Shown here: positions 1 to 11,310 of the stretch, piece after piece
How the letters are laid out: each line of letters starts with the position of its first letter
Position numbering within the stretch: the stretch's first letter is position 1
Origin: Hippasteria phrygiana
Taxonomy: Eukaryota > Echinodermata > Asteroidea > Valvatida > Goniasteridae
Direction: 5' to 3'
NCBI GenBank assembly: GCA_037893225.1
Contig: JAZGUH010000280.1
Location: 1,240,001-1,304,000, forward strand
Length of the DNA: 64,000 nt
Notes under the pieces: model-generated
Database searches by the model: none
The model's input: the letters and a program-made list of their open reading frames with translations, nothing else
What the model was told of the DNA's origin: nothing
Position numbers and translations under genes: made by a program

Positions 1-356
1 AGGAGTGTCCCGTTCCGAATTCTAAATTGATGTGAAACTTACTGAATTTGTTAATTTTCGTTGGCCGACCTTTTTGGGGAATATCTCAGTGCAAATTTAA
101 GCCGATATTAACTTTTGTAATTACTTATGTTTTTTGGGGTTTTTGTTTTCCTCCAAAAACACGGACATCTTTAATGTGCTTGGGCTAGTGGGGGCGGGGG
201 TGCCACATGACCTGTAAAATGCAAGACACTGATGACGGGACCATTCGAGCCAGAGGTGAAATTCCTTCCACATTTACATCTTGTTTGTTTTCTGTTCCAT
301 AGTTTTTGAATGATGAGGCTTTACCGATATCTATAGGCAATAAATGGCAAAATATA
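1..356. other. Non-coding, no feature recognised
   Basis: AT-rich sequence with no convincing open frame and no match to the repeat families found elsewhere in this window. Confidence 0.4.
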
Positions 357-480
357 ATACATGTGTCGAGTGCAATCTGGAGTTTTGCGCAAGTTTATTG
401 TACTCCCTCCTGAGTTTATATCCCTACGAATGGATTTCATTCAAAGGGAAGCAACTCCAGATTGCGCTCGACACATGTAT
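357..480. mobile_element. Short hairpin element (MITE-like)
   Basis: Two arms of about 28 bp in inverted orientation, 357-384 and 453-480, share ACATGTGTCGAG and CAATCTGGAGTT with one or two mismatches. They enclose about 68 bp with no coding capacity. This is the architecture of a non-autonomous DNA transposon; no superfamily can be given. Confidence 0.65.
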
Positions 481-622
481 GGGTACATGTACATTGCTTT
501 GATGGGATAATTGCATTAATTGGGATAATTGGATAATTGGTAGAACTATGGATGCGAACAATTCTATTCAGTCAAAGCTATTGAATAAACAATGAATTAA
601 TGATACCAGAAAGATTTTACAA

Positions 623-765
623 TCCCCCACCCCCTCCCCCTTCACCACCCCCTCCCCCTTCACCACCCCCCCCCCCTTCTCCTCCCCTTCCCCACCCCCT
701 CCCCTTCCCCCCTCCCCCTCCCCTCCCATCACCCCCCCCCCCCCCACCACCACCACAACATAGGT
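623..765. repeat. C-rich low-complexity tract
   Basis: Almost pure pyrimidine on the plus strand, built from CCCCCTTCACCA-like units that decay into CCCCTCCCC, and ending in 14 C at 732-745 and CCACCACCAC. The Pro-rich and Gly-rich open frames here are products of composition, not genes. Confidence 0.85.
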
Positions 766-780
766 CAACAACAGCAAATC

Positions 781-1808
781 TTAGAAAATAACCCATGCAT
801 TTGTTTCCAAAATGTATTTATAAACACTTGGCACAACCTTTAATTTTGAGAATTTAGTCGGGAAATTTTCGTGCAATATGGGGGAAGAAAGTTTGTTGTT
901 TTCTGTGTTTTCTGTTCACATACATGTTGATTTCTGCTCTATTTTGTTATGGATTTTTCGGACATAAATCTCGGAACTATAAACAGGTTGTGCCACACGT
1001 TTAAGACCACAGAAAATAAAGACAGACACGTTGTTATCAATAATCAAGGAGGGTTTGTTATTTTCCCAAGATTTTACTGTTCCTGAATGATTTTGGTGGG
1101 GTATTTAAAGTAAAATCTTCCCCATAATATACCATGGAGGAGGAAAACACACAGATACTGTGAATAATGATACGATGCCATAATATAATTACCTTTGCCG
1201 ATTATCTTGCAAGTCTTCTCTCCATCAGATTTCAACGATCGGCATCCAACATCAAGCTCGATCGTGCTGGACTTGTACTTGAAGATTCGGTTTTCTTTAT
1301 TTGACCATCCCCCACATTCACACATCTGGGAGTGGACATTAATTTAAGGATTAACATTGAGTGCGATGAATAATGAGAGGAGCAATTGTGTCCGGTGAGT
1401 CAATTGATGCAGATAAGATCAATTTAATTAACATGCTCAACAGTACAGTGCGGAAATCCACGTGAATTTGTTGATGACAGTACGAACGCAGGCATATAGG
1501 CAGTTAGTCTTCGCAGCAGTCGTGTTTAGCTTCTTGTTAAAATGTAAGCATTGCGTTTGACTAGTGAAGTTAGTTTTCCATAATAAAGAAGGTAGCGTTA
1601 TTTTTCTTCTGTAAAAGGACATTGCTTTTTCATATTGCTTTAGATCATGTGATTTCGATGCATTTTTGCTCATTACGAAAAAGCAGACTTTCAAAAGATA
1701 TGTATATTGATATCTGCATGGAAGGTTGACGTACTTGTTGACGTTATCCAATCGGTGCCTTGTTGAATATTCATAATTCAATGGCGAAGCCTTATGGTTC
1801 CCAGTGGG
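781..1808. other. Non-coding, no feature recognised
   Basis: AT-rich. The open frames (longest at 1437-1781, minus) have no recognisable domain and no convincing splice context. Confidence 0.35.
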
Positions 1809-1975
1809 AAAACCGTGTATGGTTGATGGGCTTCACCCCGTATATGATGAAGGATGAGCGTGGTTGATGAGGAATTTAGGAGAACCGTGTATGGTTGATG
1901 GGCTTCACCCCGTATGAAGGGTTCAGCGTGGTTGATGGTGATTATATGAGAACCGTGTATGGTTTATGGGCTCAT
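1809..1975. repeat. Tandem repeat, about 70-bp unit, three copies
   Basis: The phrase AACCGTGTATGGTTGATGGG recurs near 1811, 1882 and (diverged) 1950. It is followed by GCTTCACCCCGTAT in the first two copies and separated by GAGCGTGGTTGATG-type spacers. A stray GAGCGTGGTTGATGAG occurs again near 3644. Confidence 0.7.
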
Positions 1976-2229
1976 CAGTTTGTTTTGAAAAGAGCGAATA
2001 CATTTTCCACTAAATACTGTCAAAAAAGCTCATTAAATGCTTCAAATCTACGAAAAAATACCGTCACTTTTTCTCTGTCCGTCTCGCACGTCGCCATCTT
2101 GGATCTTGCGAACCCACCTCGCGAGCAGGATCCCTAAAAACGTGATTCGGAGCAGCTTTCGAAGCTCCGGATCACTGATCGCGATCCGGATCTGTGTGAA
2201 ACAAACAGGCCCTGTATTTAGATTTAAAT

Positions 2230-2300
2230 AATTTCCAAAGTGAACAAAGAAACTGGCAGGAGCGGGATTCGAACCTGCGACCTCCGGGTTACCCTTGTGG
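2230..2300 (-). mobile_element. tRNA-derived SINE fragment, family J copy 1
   Basis: On the minus strand this reads GGAGGTCGCAGGTTCGAATC followed by CCGCTCCTGCCAGTTTCTTTGTTCACTTT. It contains a perfect Pol III B box (GGTTCGAATCC). The same B box plus tail is found at 11311-11372 and 58278-58378, so it is a dispersed SINE and not a tRNA gene. The A-box half is missing here. Confidence 0.7.
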
Positions 2301-2371
2301 ATTGTTTGAAGATTTAAATAATGTTAACATTTTTTAATCATGCAGAATATGTGGGTGAGGTGTTATAAAAC

Positions 2372-2495
2372 AAATATTTACTGCTTTTATCTCGTGGTGT
2401 GGTAAAACTAGCCTCCCTCGGTGATTCTATAGAATGCTCAATGGATCACCTCGGGAGGCTAGTTTCACTACACCACTCGAAGCAGTAAACATTTG
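2372..2495. mobile_element. Hairpin element with ~54-bp inverted arms
   Basis: Left arm about 2372-2425 and right arm about 2442-2495 are imperfect reverse complements (TTTACTGCTT...GGTGTGGT...ACTAGCCTCC against GGAGGCTAGT...ACCAC...AAGCAGTAAA). Only about 16 bp separates them. MITE-like and non-coding. Confidence 0.75.
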
Positions 2496-3145
2496 TATAC
2501 TAGCACACGCTTGTTCTCTTGTTCTTAAACATGCATGGGACACTTGAAGTTAGTGATATATTATCTTTAGCTTGGACTTTTTATCTTCCAACCTGTCTTT
2601 TCTCAATGTTTTCCATATGAATGTTTTTTTCATGCACATTAAACTCGCCAATCAGCTCAATTTCACTTACCACCAATTATTCGGATTTCTCTTGCACAGA
2701 AAGTATTAAATATGAGGAATCCACATTCTGGAATTCGTTGGATAAAATCCCGAGAAGGTTTACTATCTTTGTCAATTTTTTAAACTCAAATTTAAACTAT
2801 TCTTTCCCAACAAGTACAAAGCTAGTTCATTAAATTACTCGTAACTATAGCTTTCAGATGGAATATCTTATGATTCTCTTTAGATATTGATGATTTATAT
2901 AGGGTATAATCAATTCATTGTTGTAGATCATGCATTTATCAATCGATTGTTATGAATTGATTTGTTTTAAAGAACCACGCTTTATGTTATGTACATTTTA
3001 TTTCATTTCATCATCAGTTCTCCACTTTGTCGTGTTATGTTTTTCTAGTCTTATATAATGTATTCATTTATTCTTTCTTTCTCATATTCTTTCCATCCCT
3101 GCTTCATATTTCTTAACTCAACGAATTTTGTTATGTTTTTGTATA
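2496..3145. other. AT-rich non-coding stretch
   Basis: T-rich sequence with many stops in all frames. No repeat family or gene recognised. Confidence 0.35.
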
Positions 3146-3354
3146 CTTCGGCTTCGTCTCCAACTATTCCCCATCTCCATTGCCAATCTGAAGCCTTGAA
3201 TGCGTAAATAAATAAACAGGCTCAGTCTCTGGATTAAAATATAAGATTTTGATGTACATATAGGAAAAACAGTGTCCAAGATCTTGCCAAAACTGGGGAC
3301 ATAAAATTACGCGAAGCCGAAGCCCGAGCCCAAGCCAGGGGTTTGAGAAATGCC
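3146..3354 (-). mobile_element. Foldback element family B, copy 1
   Basis: Arms are degenerate GAAGCC/GGCTTC repeats facing each other. The interior (CCATTGCCAATCTGAAGCCT, CTTGCCAAA.CTGGGGACAT) matches 18387-18637 and 32168-32405 in reverse orientation. The far arm ends in GGTTTGAGAAATGCCC, the family terminus; the near arm lacks that terminus. Confidence 0.75.
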
Positions 3355-3907
3355 CTAAAGTGGCTAATTACTTTATTTGTACAGTTACCTAAGAATGGAA
3401 ATAGTCATCAACGATATCCGGCCCTCGCCCCTTTTAGCATTTGTTTCCTTTTTATTGATTTGATGAGGCGTTTCAACATAATTTGAAATTCCCTAGAACC
3501 AAATGAAAAGGGTGCAATGATAAAAAAAGAAGTTGAGAAAAAATCCGCACTGATCACCCGCGCAAAAACAGTAAACAAACCTCTCAGAAATTAAAGTTTC
3601 AATGCTATTTTGCAGTTAAAGGAGGTATAGTGCGCCCTCACTTGAGCGTGGTTGATGAGTATAATTATGCTGTATGAAGGATGCATAATGCATGTCATGG
3701 CTATAAGCCCTCCCTTTATGGGCGGAGTTTACAGGGGAAATGAAGCATGAGTGCGACTCGAAGCCAAGACTAGCAATGAACTGGTTCTCAATTATATACT
3801 CCGTACACTACGCGCATAGCTACCAGCTATTTGCCATACAAACCTGTATGGTTGGAGAGAATTGAGCTTTACGTCCGGGCCGGCCGTGCGTAGAGCTAGA
3901 GTTCACG

Positions 3908-4140
3908 TTCGAAACCCTGGCTTCGTCTCCGACTTCGGCTTCGTCTCCGATTTCTGAATAACTGAGAAACAAACCAAATGGAAATATTCTAAATGTTGGT
4001 GCATGTTCTGCTTTAAGAACATTCATTCGGGTGATTATGAAAGCAAACATTAGAATATTTCCATTTGGTTTGCTTCGCAGTTATTCAGAAGTCGAAGACG
4101 AAACCGAAGCCGAAGCCGGAGACGAAGCCAAGGTTTCGAA
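3908..4140. mobile_element. Foldback element family C, copy 1
   Basis: Begins TTCGAAACCCTGGCTTCG and ends CCAAGGTTTCGAA, its inverted terminus. Outer arms are GAGACGAAGCC-type minisatellite. Inner arms of about 40 bp (TGAATAACTGAG...AAACCAAATGGAAATATTCTAA) are also inverted. The central loop is about 60 bp. A second copy lies at 29037-29297. Confidence 0.8.
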
Positions 4141-4221
4141 AGGTCGACAACAAACGCCACAGGTCGAACAGAAGGATCCGAACAAATCTAGGTTCTATAT
4201 CGCTGGAGGGCGCTCTTGTTT

Positions 4222-4632
4222 TCGCGGTACTGCGCGCATATTTTTTTCCAAGGAGGGTTAGGGTAATTATCATAAATGGGCGTATCTATTACCCACATGC
4301 ATATTCATGTTAAGTTAATTTATATAATAAGCATCGCACGCATCATTCAGACAACTATATAAGGTTGAAGTAAAAATATTTGGTCGAGCTACTGTTGTGG
4401 CTATATTGGTAGAGCATAAGGCTTTGGACTACAGAGGCCTGGGTTCGAATTCTCTGCTCGATTCATATTTCGTTTTCTTGTACTAATTGTGGTGTGGAGG
4501 ATTTTATTTCAAGGGAAAACAAGTCTGAGGACCCGTCTCACAGCTCACACAGCCAAGTACAACGCCCATTTATGATAATTGCCCCTAACTTTCCTAGGAA
4601 AAAATCACGCGTACTGTACTGCGCGGGTAGTA
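4222..4632. mobile_element. Hairpin element interrupted by a SINE
   Basis: Arms at about 4222-4284 and 4560-4632 are inverted copies: TAATTATCATAAATGGGCGT on the left against ACGCCCATTTATGATAATT on the right, continuing through the GGTTAGG/CCTAACT and GCGC segments. The interior contains the tRNA-derived SINE at 4340-4560, so the SINE appears nested in an older hairpin element. Confidence 0.65.
4340..4560 (+). mobile_element. tRNA-derived SINE, family I copy 1
   Basis: An A-box-like TGGCTATATTGGTAGAGC is followed about 30 bp later by the B box GGGTTCGAATTC, then an unrelated tail containing GGATTTTATTTCAAGGGAAA. The same head-body-tail order occurs on the minus strand inside 13526-13965 and 15117-15560. 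It is tRNA-like but lacks a credible acceptor stem. Confidence 0.75.
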
Positions 4633-5106
4633 TTGAACTTGCAAAAGTGCTTCGAGCATTGTGATTCATACATCATGTTACCCTGTAATTTTCGCTGAAT
4701 TTGTTATACCCAGCACGATACACTCTCCAGACTTACCTAACACATCCCCCCAGACCTCTGAAAAGAATTCCTGAGATTCCGGGTACACAATGACCAACAC
4801 ATCGTGCATCATATGGAATTTGTTACTGAAGCCATATACCCCGACATATACCAATTAAGTGATATATTAATTAGGATCTCAAGCATGTAGAGGGCATTGC
4901 CCATGTCGCGCGTAGAATTAAATTTGAAAAAATGTGTTTTGATTATTAAATGTTCATCAAATTATCACTGAAAATTGTACAAGAATGATGCATAAGAATT
5001 ACAATCATTTATCGTAAATTGTTACGAAAATGTAATTTGATTTTGTACAGCGCCGGCGATTTCTTGGCAACATTGGGTTAGATGAGGCAGGACGGAGGGG
5101 GGCGGT
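4633..5106. other. Non-coding, no feature recognised
   Basis: AT-rich sequence without a recognisable gene, leading into a 20-G run at 5107-5126. Confidence 0.3.
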
Positions 5107-5221
5107 GGGGGGGGGGGGGGGGGGGGTGGACTGGACAACGTGACCGGGCTTGACACCTCCAACGATATAGGCCGCGGTACAGGGACGGTGTGCACTTATA
5201 ATGCGTGTGTAACACATGAAA

Positions 5222-5260
5222 CGCCCACATTATTGTGGAACGCCCACATTATTGTGAACA
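5222..5260. repeat. Two-copy 19-bp tandem repeat
   Basis: AACGCCCACATTATTGTG occurs twice back to back. Confidence 0.8.
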
Positions 5261-5454
5261 AGGAATATGAACAAACAATATCTTACAGCTATAAAGTCAT
5301 ATAATTTGTAAAAAAAAAAAAAAATGGAAAATGTTGGTACGTTGGGGTAAAATATATACCTACAGGGGAAATGTTTGGGGACGTCATCATCATTGGCGTC
5401 CCCGCCCAAATTTATGGGGGTCGGGGGGGGGGGGGGGGCGGGGCACTCGTAGCG

Positions 5455-7850
5455 TTAAAGCGTTCAAGTTTAAATAGCTGTGGCGGAGATGGTTTCATAA
5501 TTGATTTAGCCAGCGTCGCGTTATACGGCGGGTCCGAGTGAAACATTACACTATTTTTCATGGATAAATATACTGTTGTTCATATTGTTGGTTATAGTTG
5601 GAAGAGACTCGAATTGCAACACACATAATCCTTGGTGATATCCAACACAAACCGTCCTCTGTAGTTTGGGATGTTTTGCAAGCGGACAAAAAAATATACA
5701 GTGAATAGTTTTATCTTCGCCTAAAAACAGCAAAGTTAGACCTAAGTATAACTTTAATTATTGCCGGGCAAAAACCAGCAAAGTTAATTTCTGCCGTCAG
5801 ATGGATACTCATCAGTATGATGAAAAAAGGATCGTGGCGGGGAATACTGTTCGAAATTTCCGAAATTACAACAACATAATCGGTGTACCGATAGAAAACA
5901 CAAATCGACCTGTGGCGTTTGAGATGGTTTGTGTACACTAGATACATAGTGCAACGAGTCACATTTTTTTAACGGAAAAAACAGCAGACTGAATATAAAT
6001 TTCTGCCTTCTGATGGACGAACCTCACTATGAATCAATGATTGTTTCCATAAAGTGCGGTTTGAAATTTCCCAAATTTAAAACGATTATGTAGGGCGGTA
6101 TAAAAAAACACAAATCAACCTGTGGCGTTTGAGATGGTTTGTGACCCGTACTCTAGATAGGCCTAGGCCTAGGCCTACATAGTGCACCGAGACACATTTT
6201 TGACGGAAAAACAGCAAAATATAAATGTCTGCGGTCCGATAGACAACCCTCAGTCGTAATCAATGCTTGATGCAGTGAGTACAGTTTCGAAGATATAATA
6301 GTTGTGACGGTCGAAAACCACACATCGACCTGTGGCGTTTGAGATAGACATTATTCATGTACATAGATGCGCTTTCCGCTGAGGGCGCTGTGTAATAAAT
6401 GGCACATTAAGCGCCTATTGCAGCGGGTTTGGATAAACTGAAATATTGTAGCCACTAAATTTGCAACTTATTTCAACATTTCCTGTAAGAGTGATCATCG
6501 TGAATGCCGTTTAATGAAATTCAGCCATTTTATTTTTTTATTTTTTTATTTAAACATAGCGTCAAGCGAATTGAGATGGTAACTGTCTAGAGTAGCATTT
6601 CTACTAGTGTCTGTCGTCGCAGCGCATTTTGGGAAAACTATCTCAACTGATCAAAAACTACATTGTAATAGAGCACAAAGTTCCCACACTGTCATGGCTC
6701 CTGATATTATCCGTGTTTTATTGACAAACTTTGAAAATATCAACGACGAGGTCTCGATAAGTGCCCATTAAAAAAATCGACCTGTGGCGTTTGAGATGGT
6801 TTCTGTACAGGGCACATATAGCACAGTGATCGAGTCTATTTTTCGATCTGAAATAAATAGCAAATTAATTCCTGCCTTCCGATGGACGAACCTCAGTATG
6901 AAACAATGATTGTTGAAGTGGGTGCGGTTTGAAATTGCCATAATTTACAACAATATCGGGTGTGCCGCGGTAGAAAACACAAATCGACCTGTGGCGTTTG
7001 AGATGGTTTGTGTACACTAGATACATGCAACGAGTCCCATATTTTTGACGGAAAAACAGCAGAAAATAAATTTCTGCCGTCCGATGGACAACCCTCATTA
7101 TTAAACAATGATTGTTGCAGTGACTGCAGTTTCAAATTTTTAAAATTGCAACGATATTATAGGTGTTATGGGTCGAAAACACACATCGGCCTGTGGACAT
7201 TATACGTAGATGCGCTTGGCCGTTGAGGGCGCTGTGTAATTAATGGCACAGATTGAAAGCGCCAAGTGCAGCGGGTTTGAATAAATTGAAACAGCCACTA
7301 AATTTGCAACCTATACAACATTTCCTGTCAGAGTGATCACCGTGCCTGTCGTTTAATAAAACCAGCTTTGTCATTCATTTTTAATTTCTATTTAAACATG
7401 GCGTCAACATCCGAATTTTGCTAATCGACCTGTAGCGTTTAAGATGGTACTTTCTAGAGTAGCGTTTCCATTGTCTGGGAAAACTATCTCAACTGACCAA
7501 AAACTACATTTGAATAAAGCACAAAGTTCCCATACTGTCATGGCTCATTTTATTGACAACAATATCAACGACGAGGTCTCGATTAGTGCCCATTATAAAA
7601 ATCGACCTGTGGCGTTTGAGATGGCTTTTTGTACATGGCACATAGCGCAGTGAGTCTTAAGTCGATCGGGAAAAAAATTGCAAATTAATGTCTGCGTTCT
7701 GATGCACGAACCTCAGTATGAAACATTGATTGTTGAAGTGAGTGCGATTTGAAATTGCCCAAATTTACAACGACGGGACGGGGGGGCGGTAGAAAACCCC
7801 AATCGACCTGTGGCGTTTGAGATGGTTTGTGTACTCTACAACTGTAAAAA
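5455..7850 (+). repeat. Left arm of family D foldback
   Basis: After the unique terminal block (to about 5900) the arm carries about 820-870-bp higher-order repeats. Cores at 5904 and 6776, 6114 and 6983, 6324 and 7184, 6776 and 7601, 6983 and 7802 are equivalent positions. Block types recur in order: ATGGACGAACCTCAGTATGA-type, GAGGGCGCTGTGTAAT-type, and AAACTATCTCAACTGA.CAAA-type ending in GTGCCCATTA plus the core. Confidence 0.8.
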
Positions 7851-8299
7851 TGTCAAAACTCTAGAAAATTCTGGTTATTGAACTCGCAGTTTTGAAGAAT
7901 ACGAGAATGGGAGAAAAAATAATAATAATAAAGAAAAGAGGGTCGAAGTCAATGTCGTACTCAATTATTGAATGTATATTTAATACACTCGAAACCTGCC
8001 GAAAGGGGCCTAAAATGCGGCTATATACAATAGGCCTAGGTATCGCGGTCTTGAACAAAGCGTCGAGTGATGTCCAGCACCCCCCTCCCCTTTCGATTTT
8101 TCCACAGCCGGTGATTTCTCCCTTTGCTGCTTTGCCACCCCTCTAGAAAAAGAATCCTGGCGACGCCCATGATCATGACATGCCCACCGAAAATTCAAAA
8201 ACCAGTTTTTGAGCGTTTCGCGGTATAGAAGTGTATGAGTCATTTGCAGACTTCCTTTCATATGGCATGCAAATTGACAAGCGGAAAAACAAAAATACA
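7851..8299. other. Central spacer of family D foldback
   Basis: About 450 bp between the arms with no core motif and no recognisable coding potential. It holds a pyrimidine-rich CCCCCCTCCCC segment near 8080. Confidence 0.5.
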
Positions 8300-10332
8300 C
8301 CTCCTTACTTCAATCAAAAACATGGGACTCGTTGCGCTATGTATCTAGTGTACACAAACCATCTCAAACGCCACAGGTCGATTGGTGTTTTCTACCTCCC
8401 CACCTATGATATTGTTGTAAATTTAGGCAATGTCAAACCGCACTCACTTCAACAATCATTGTTTCATACCGAGCTTCGTCCATATCAGAAGGCAGAAATG
8501 AATCGGCTATTTTTTTTCGATCGAAAACAAGACTCTCTGGGCGCGTTGGCGTATTCAAACCGCGGCGTAAAATGCCAGAGAACAAAAGAGAACAATATCG
8601 TCCGCGATTCCCAGCATACGTCCGCGATTGGAAGTGTGTACAAAGTCTATGGAGGCCTTCCGAAAAAGTTAGAGTATAAACAAAAGAGGAACAATGGGAC
8701 GTCCGCGTTTGGAGGTCGGTACACGACTGTGTGCACTATTATGTGCCATGTATAGAAACCATCTCAAACGCCACAGGTCGATTTATAATGGGCACTAATC
8801 GAGCCCTAATTGCCGTTGATATTATTTTTGTCAATAAAGCAATGACAGTCTGGAACTTTGTGCTCTTATTGCAATGTAGTTGTTGGTCAGTTTAGATAGT
8901 CAGTTTAGATAATTCGGAGGTTGCCACCATGTTTAAATGAAAAAGTATAAAATAGCTGGTTTTCACAAACGGCATGCACGATGATCACTCTGACAGGAAA
9001 TGTTGAAATAAGTTACAGATTTAGTGGCTATTTCAATTTATCCAAACCCGCTGCACGAGGCGTCTTTTATAAAATGTGCCATTTATTACACAGCGCCCTC
9101 AACGGCAAATCGCATCGACGTATAATGTCCATCTCAAACGCCACAGGTCGATGTGTGGTTTTCGACCGTCATACCTATTACATCGTAACTTTGAAAATTC
9201 GATACTGTACTCACTGCAACAATCATTGATTACTACTGAAGTTTGTCCATCAGAGGGCAGAAATTTATATTCTGCTGTTTTTTCGTCAAAAACCGTGACT
9301 CGTTGCGCTATGTATCTAGTGTACACAAACCATCTCAAACGCCACGGGTCGATTTTTTTCCAAAGCCCCACACATGATATCGTTGTAAATTTCGGCAATT
9401 TCTAACCGCACTTCACTGCAACAATCATTGCTTCATACCGAGGTTCGTCCATCAGAAGGCAGAAATTAATCGGCGATTTTTTTTCGATCGAAAACAAGAC
9501 TCTCTGCAGTAATGTGCCATGTACATGTACAGTCTGGGAACTTTGTGCTCTATTGCAATGTCGTTTTTGGTCAGTTGAGATAGTTTTCCCGAAATTCGAG
9601 TAGATTAGACACTAGAAACGCTACAGGTCGATTCGCAAAATTCGGAGGTTGCCACATTGTTTAAATGAAAAACAGTATAGCATAGCTGGTTTTCATTAAA
9701 AGGCATGCACAATGATCACTCTGACAAGAAATGCTGAAACAAGTTGCAGATTTAGTGGCTATTTCAATTTATTAGAAAAACGCTGCATGCACTGAGAAAC
9801 CGGCCGTCTGTTACTTAATTGCACAGCGCCCTCAACGGTCAGGCGCATCTATGTATATTTTCCATCTCAAACGCCACAGGTCGATTTGTGTTTTCTACCG
9901 CTACACCGATTATGTTGTTGTAATTTCGGAAATTTCAAGAAGTATTCTCCGTCACCATCTTTTTTTCATCATACTGATGAGTATCCATCTGACGGCAGAA
10001 ATTTACTTTGCTGGCTTTTGCCCGGCAATAATTAAAGTTGCTAACGGAAATACTTAACTTTGCTGTTTTTAGGCGAAGATAAAACTATTCACTGTATTTT
10101 GTTTGTCCGCTGCCAACCATCGATCCCAAACCACGGTTTGTGTTGGATAGCACCAAGGAACTTGAACAAGGATTATGTGTGTTGCAATTCGATTCTATAA
10201 CCAACTATGAACAACAGTATATTCCATCCATGAAAAATAGTGCAATGTTTCACTCGGACCGTAACGCTGAATCAATAATAATGAAACAATCTGCGCCACA
10301 TGTCTAGGCCTATTTTAAAATTAAACGCTTTG
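8300..10332 (-). repeat. Right arm of family D foldback
   Basis: The same block types as the left arm appear in reverse complement and reverse order (for example ATTACACAGCGCCCTCAACG near 9086 and GACTCGTTGCGCTATGTATC near 8328). The arm is interrupted at about 8535-8745 by sequence absent from the left arm, containing GTCCGCGATT twice and GTCCGCGTTTGGAGG, probably a later insertion. Confidence 0.75.
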
Positions 10333-10511
10333 CTGTATTATATTATTCCATAACCATCACGTGTAGACGAAGCTTATAGATACCACTTCAAACGCCACAG
10401 GGTTGGTTTGAATGTTGCTCCCTTAAAAGAAAGACTACAGTGTATAATTATCAGAAACGTTAATTGTCGTAAAAATGTTTGCACATGAAAAACACAAACC
10501 CCACTAAATTC

Positions 10512-10565
10512 AATTCGATTCGATTCGATTCGATTCGATTCGATTCGATTCGATTCGATTCGATT
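10512..10565. repeat. (ATTCG)n microsatellite
   Basis: Ten or eleven perfect pentanucleotide units. Confidence 0.95.
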
Positions 10566-11310
10566 TATTATTATTTATTTTTAATAAATCAAACTCTCAT
10601 GGGCAAAAGGTCGAACTCCGGTTCGATGTACAGCAAATTATAAAATTTACGCTTCGATGGCAATGTTGGCGGGGCGCACAACCATTGATTTTTCAAAGAC
10701 GTTTTTCTCCAAAAATGTTCTTTGCGCAGTTCTACTGCGGTGCCATTAACGTCATTATGTTCGGAATGGTATAAGCTATAGGGAATGGTTTGATATCGCC
10801 GGAAAGCCCATTAATATCTCTTTGTTATGAAATAACAATATCAACAAGCCAAACCTGGAAATCATCCCCCAATGTGCCAGAGAAGGTCACATATTATACG
10901 CAGAATTTACCTTTAATGAAGAAAATAGTTATTTGTTTAAAACTGACCCACGTGAAGGAGGAAACTGACAGAAAACGTCAAAATTTATGGGCTCAGTAAT
11001 TCTGTTGCACGTCACTAGGGCAATAACCTCTCGTCCGTTTACCCGTACAACCAAAATTCCATTCAGCTAACCAAATATTGGTTTTTGTAAATGGTTCTCA
11101 TGAGGGCATCTCGGACAGCCTGTTTGCGTTCGGTGTTAAAAGAACAAGGGGTAGAAAGTCACTGAGGTCAATGACCTGCCATGTATGTACCGTCTTGATC
11201 CACGGAGCTTGCAAAAGACCAATATAGGTAATTTTTGCATACAGATATAGTCATTAGCACAGGTTTATCTTTTGTTTTTAATATTTCGTATTTTAAACTT
11301 AATTTCTTTG
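10566..11310. other. Non-coding, no feature recognised
   Basis: Mixed-composition sequence. A 69-codon open frame at 10790-10999 has no recognisable domain and no flanking splice or start context worth noting. Confidence 0.3.

Larger units (their letters stand above)
5455..10332. mobile_element. Giant foldback (inverted-repeat) element, family D
   Basis: The ends are inverted copies. The left side reads TAAAGCGTTCAAGTTTAAAT then GGTCCGAGTGAAACATTACACTATTTTTCATGG. The right side ends with the reverse complement of both (CCATGAAAAATAGTGCAATG, TTTCACTCGGACC, AAACGCTTT). The left arm runs to about 7850 and the right arm begins near 8300, with about 450 bp of unrelated spacer. Both arms are built from blocks separated by a 24-bp core containing TCGACCTGTGGCGTTTGAGA. 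The core is forward in the left arm (5904, 6114, 6324, 6776, 6983, 7184 partial, 7424, 7601, 7802) and reversed in the right (8359, 8759, 9129, 9330, 9613 diverged, 9862). No transposase or other domain is seen in any frame; open frames here are repeat shadows. A diverged core at about 10384-10405 hints that the right side extends further. It could be a nonautonomous foldback transposon or a locally grown palindromic satellite. Confidence 0.85.

Noticed and set aside
600..791. Pro-rich and Gly-rich small proteins
   Set aside because: Composition artefact of the C-rich tract; both strands are open for the same reason.
8231..8755. 174-codon plus-strand frame
   Set aside because: It lies in the right arm of the giant foldback and is made of its repeated blocks; equivalent frames in other blocks are broken.
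5904..9885. Regularly spaced 24-bp cores as a CRISPR array
   Set aside because: Spacing is irregular and hundreds of bases long, the intervals are themselves repeated, orientation flips midway, and the DNA is eukaryotic.
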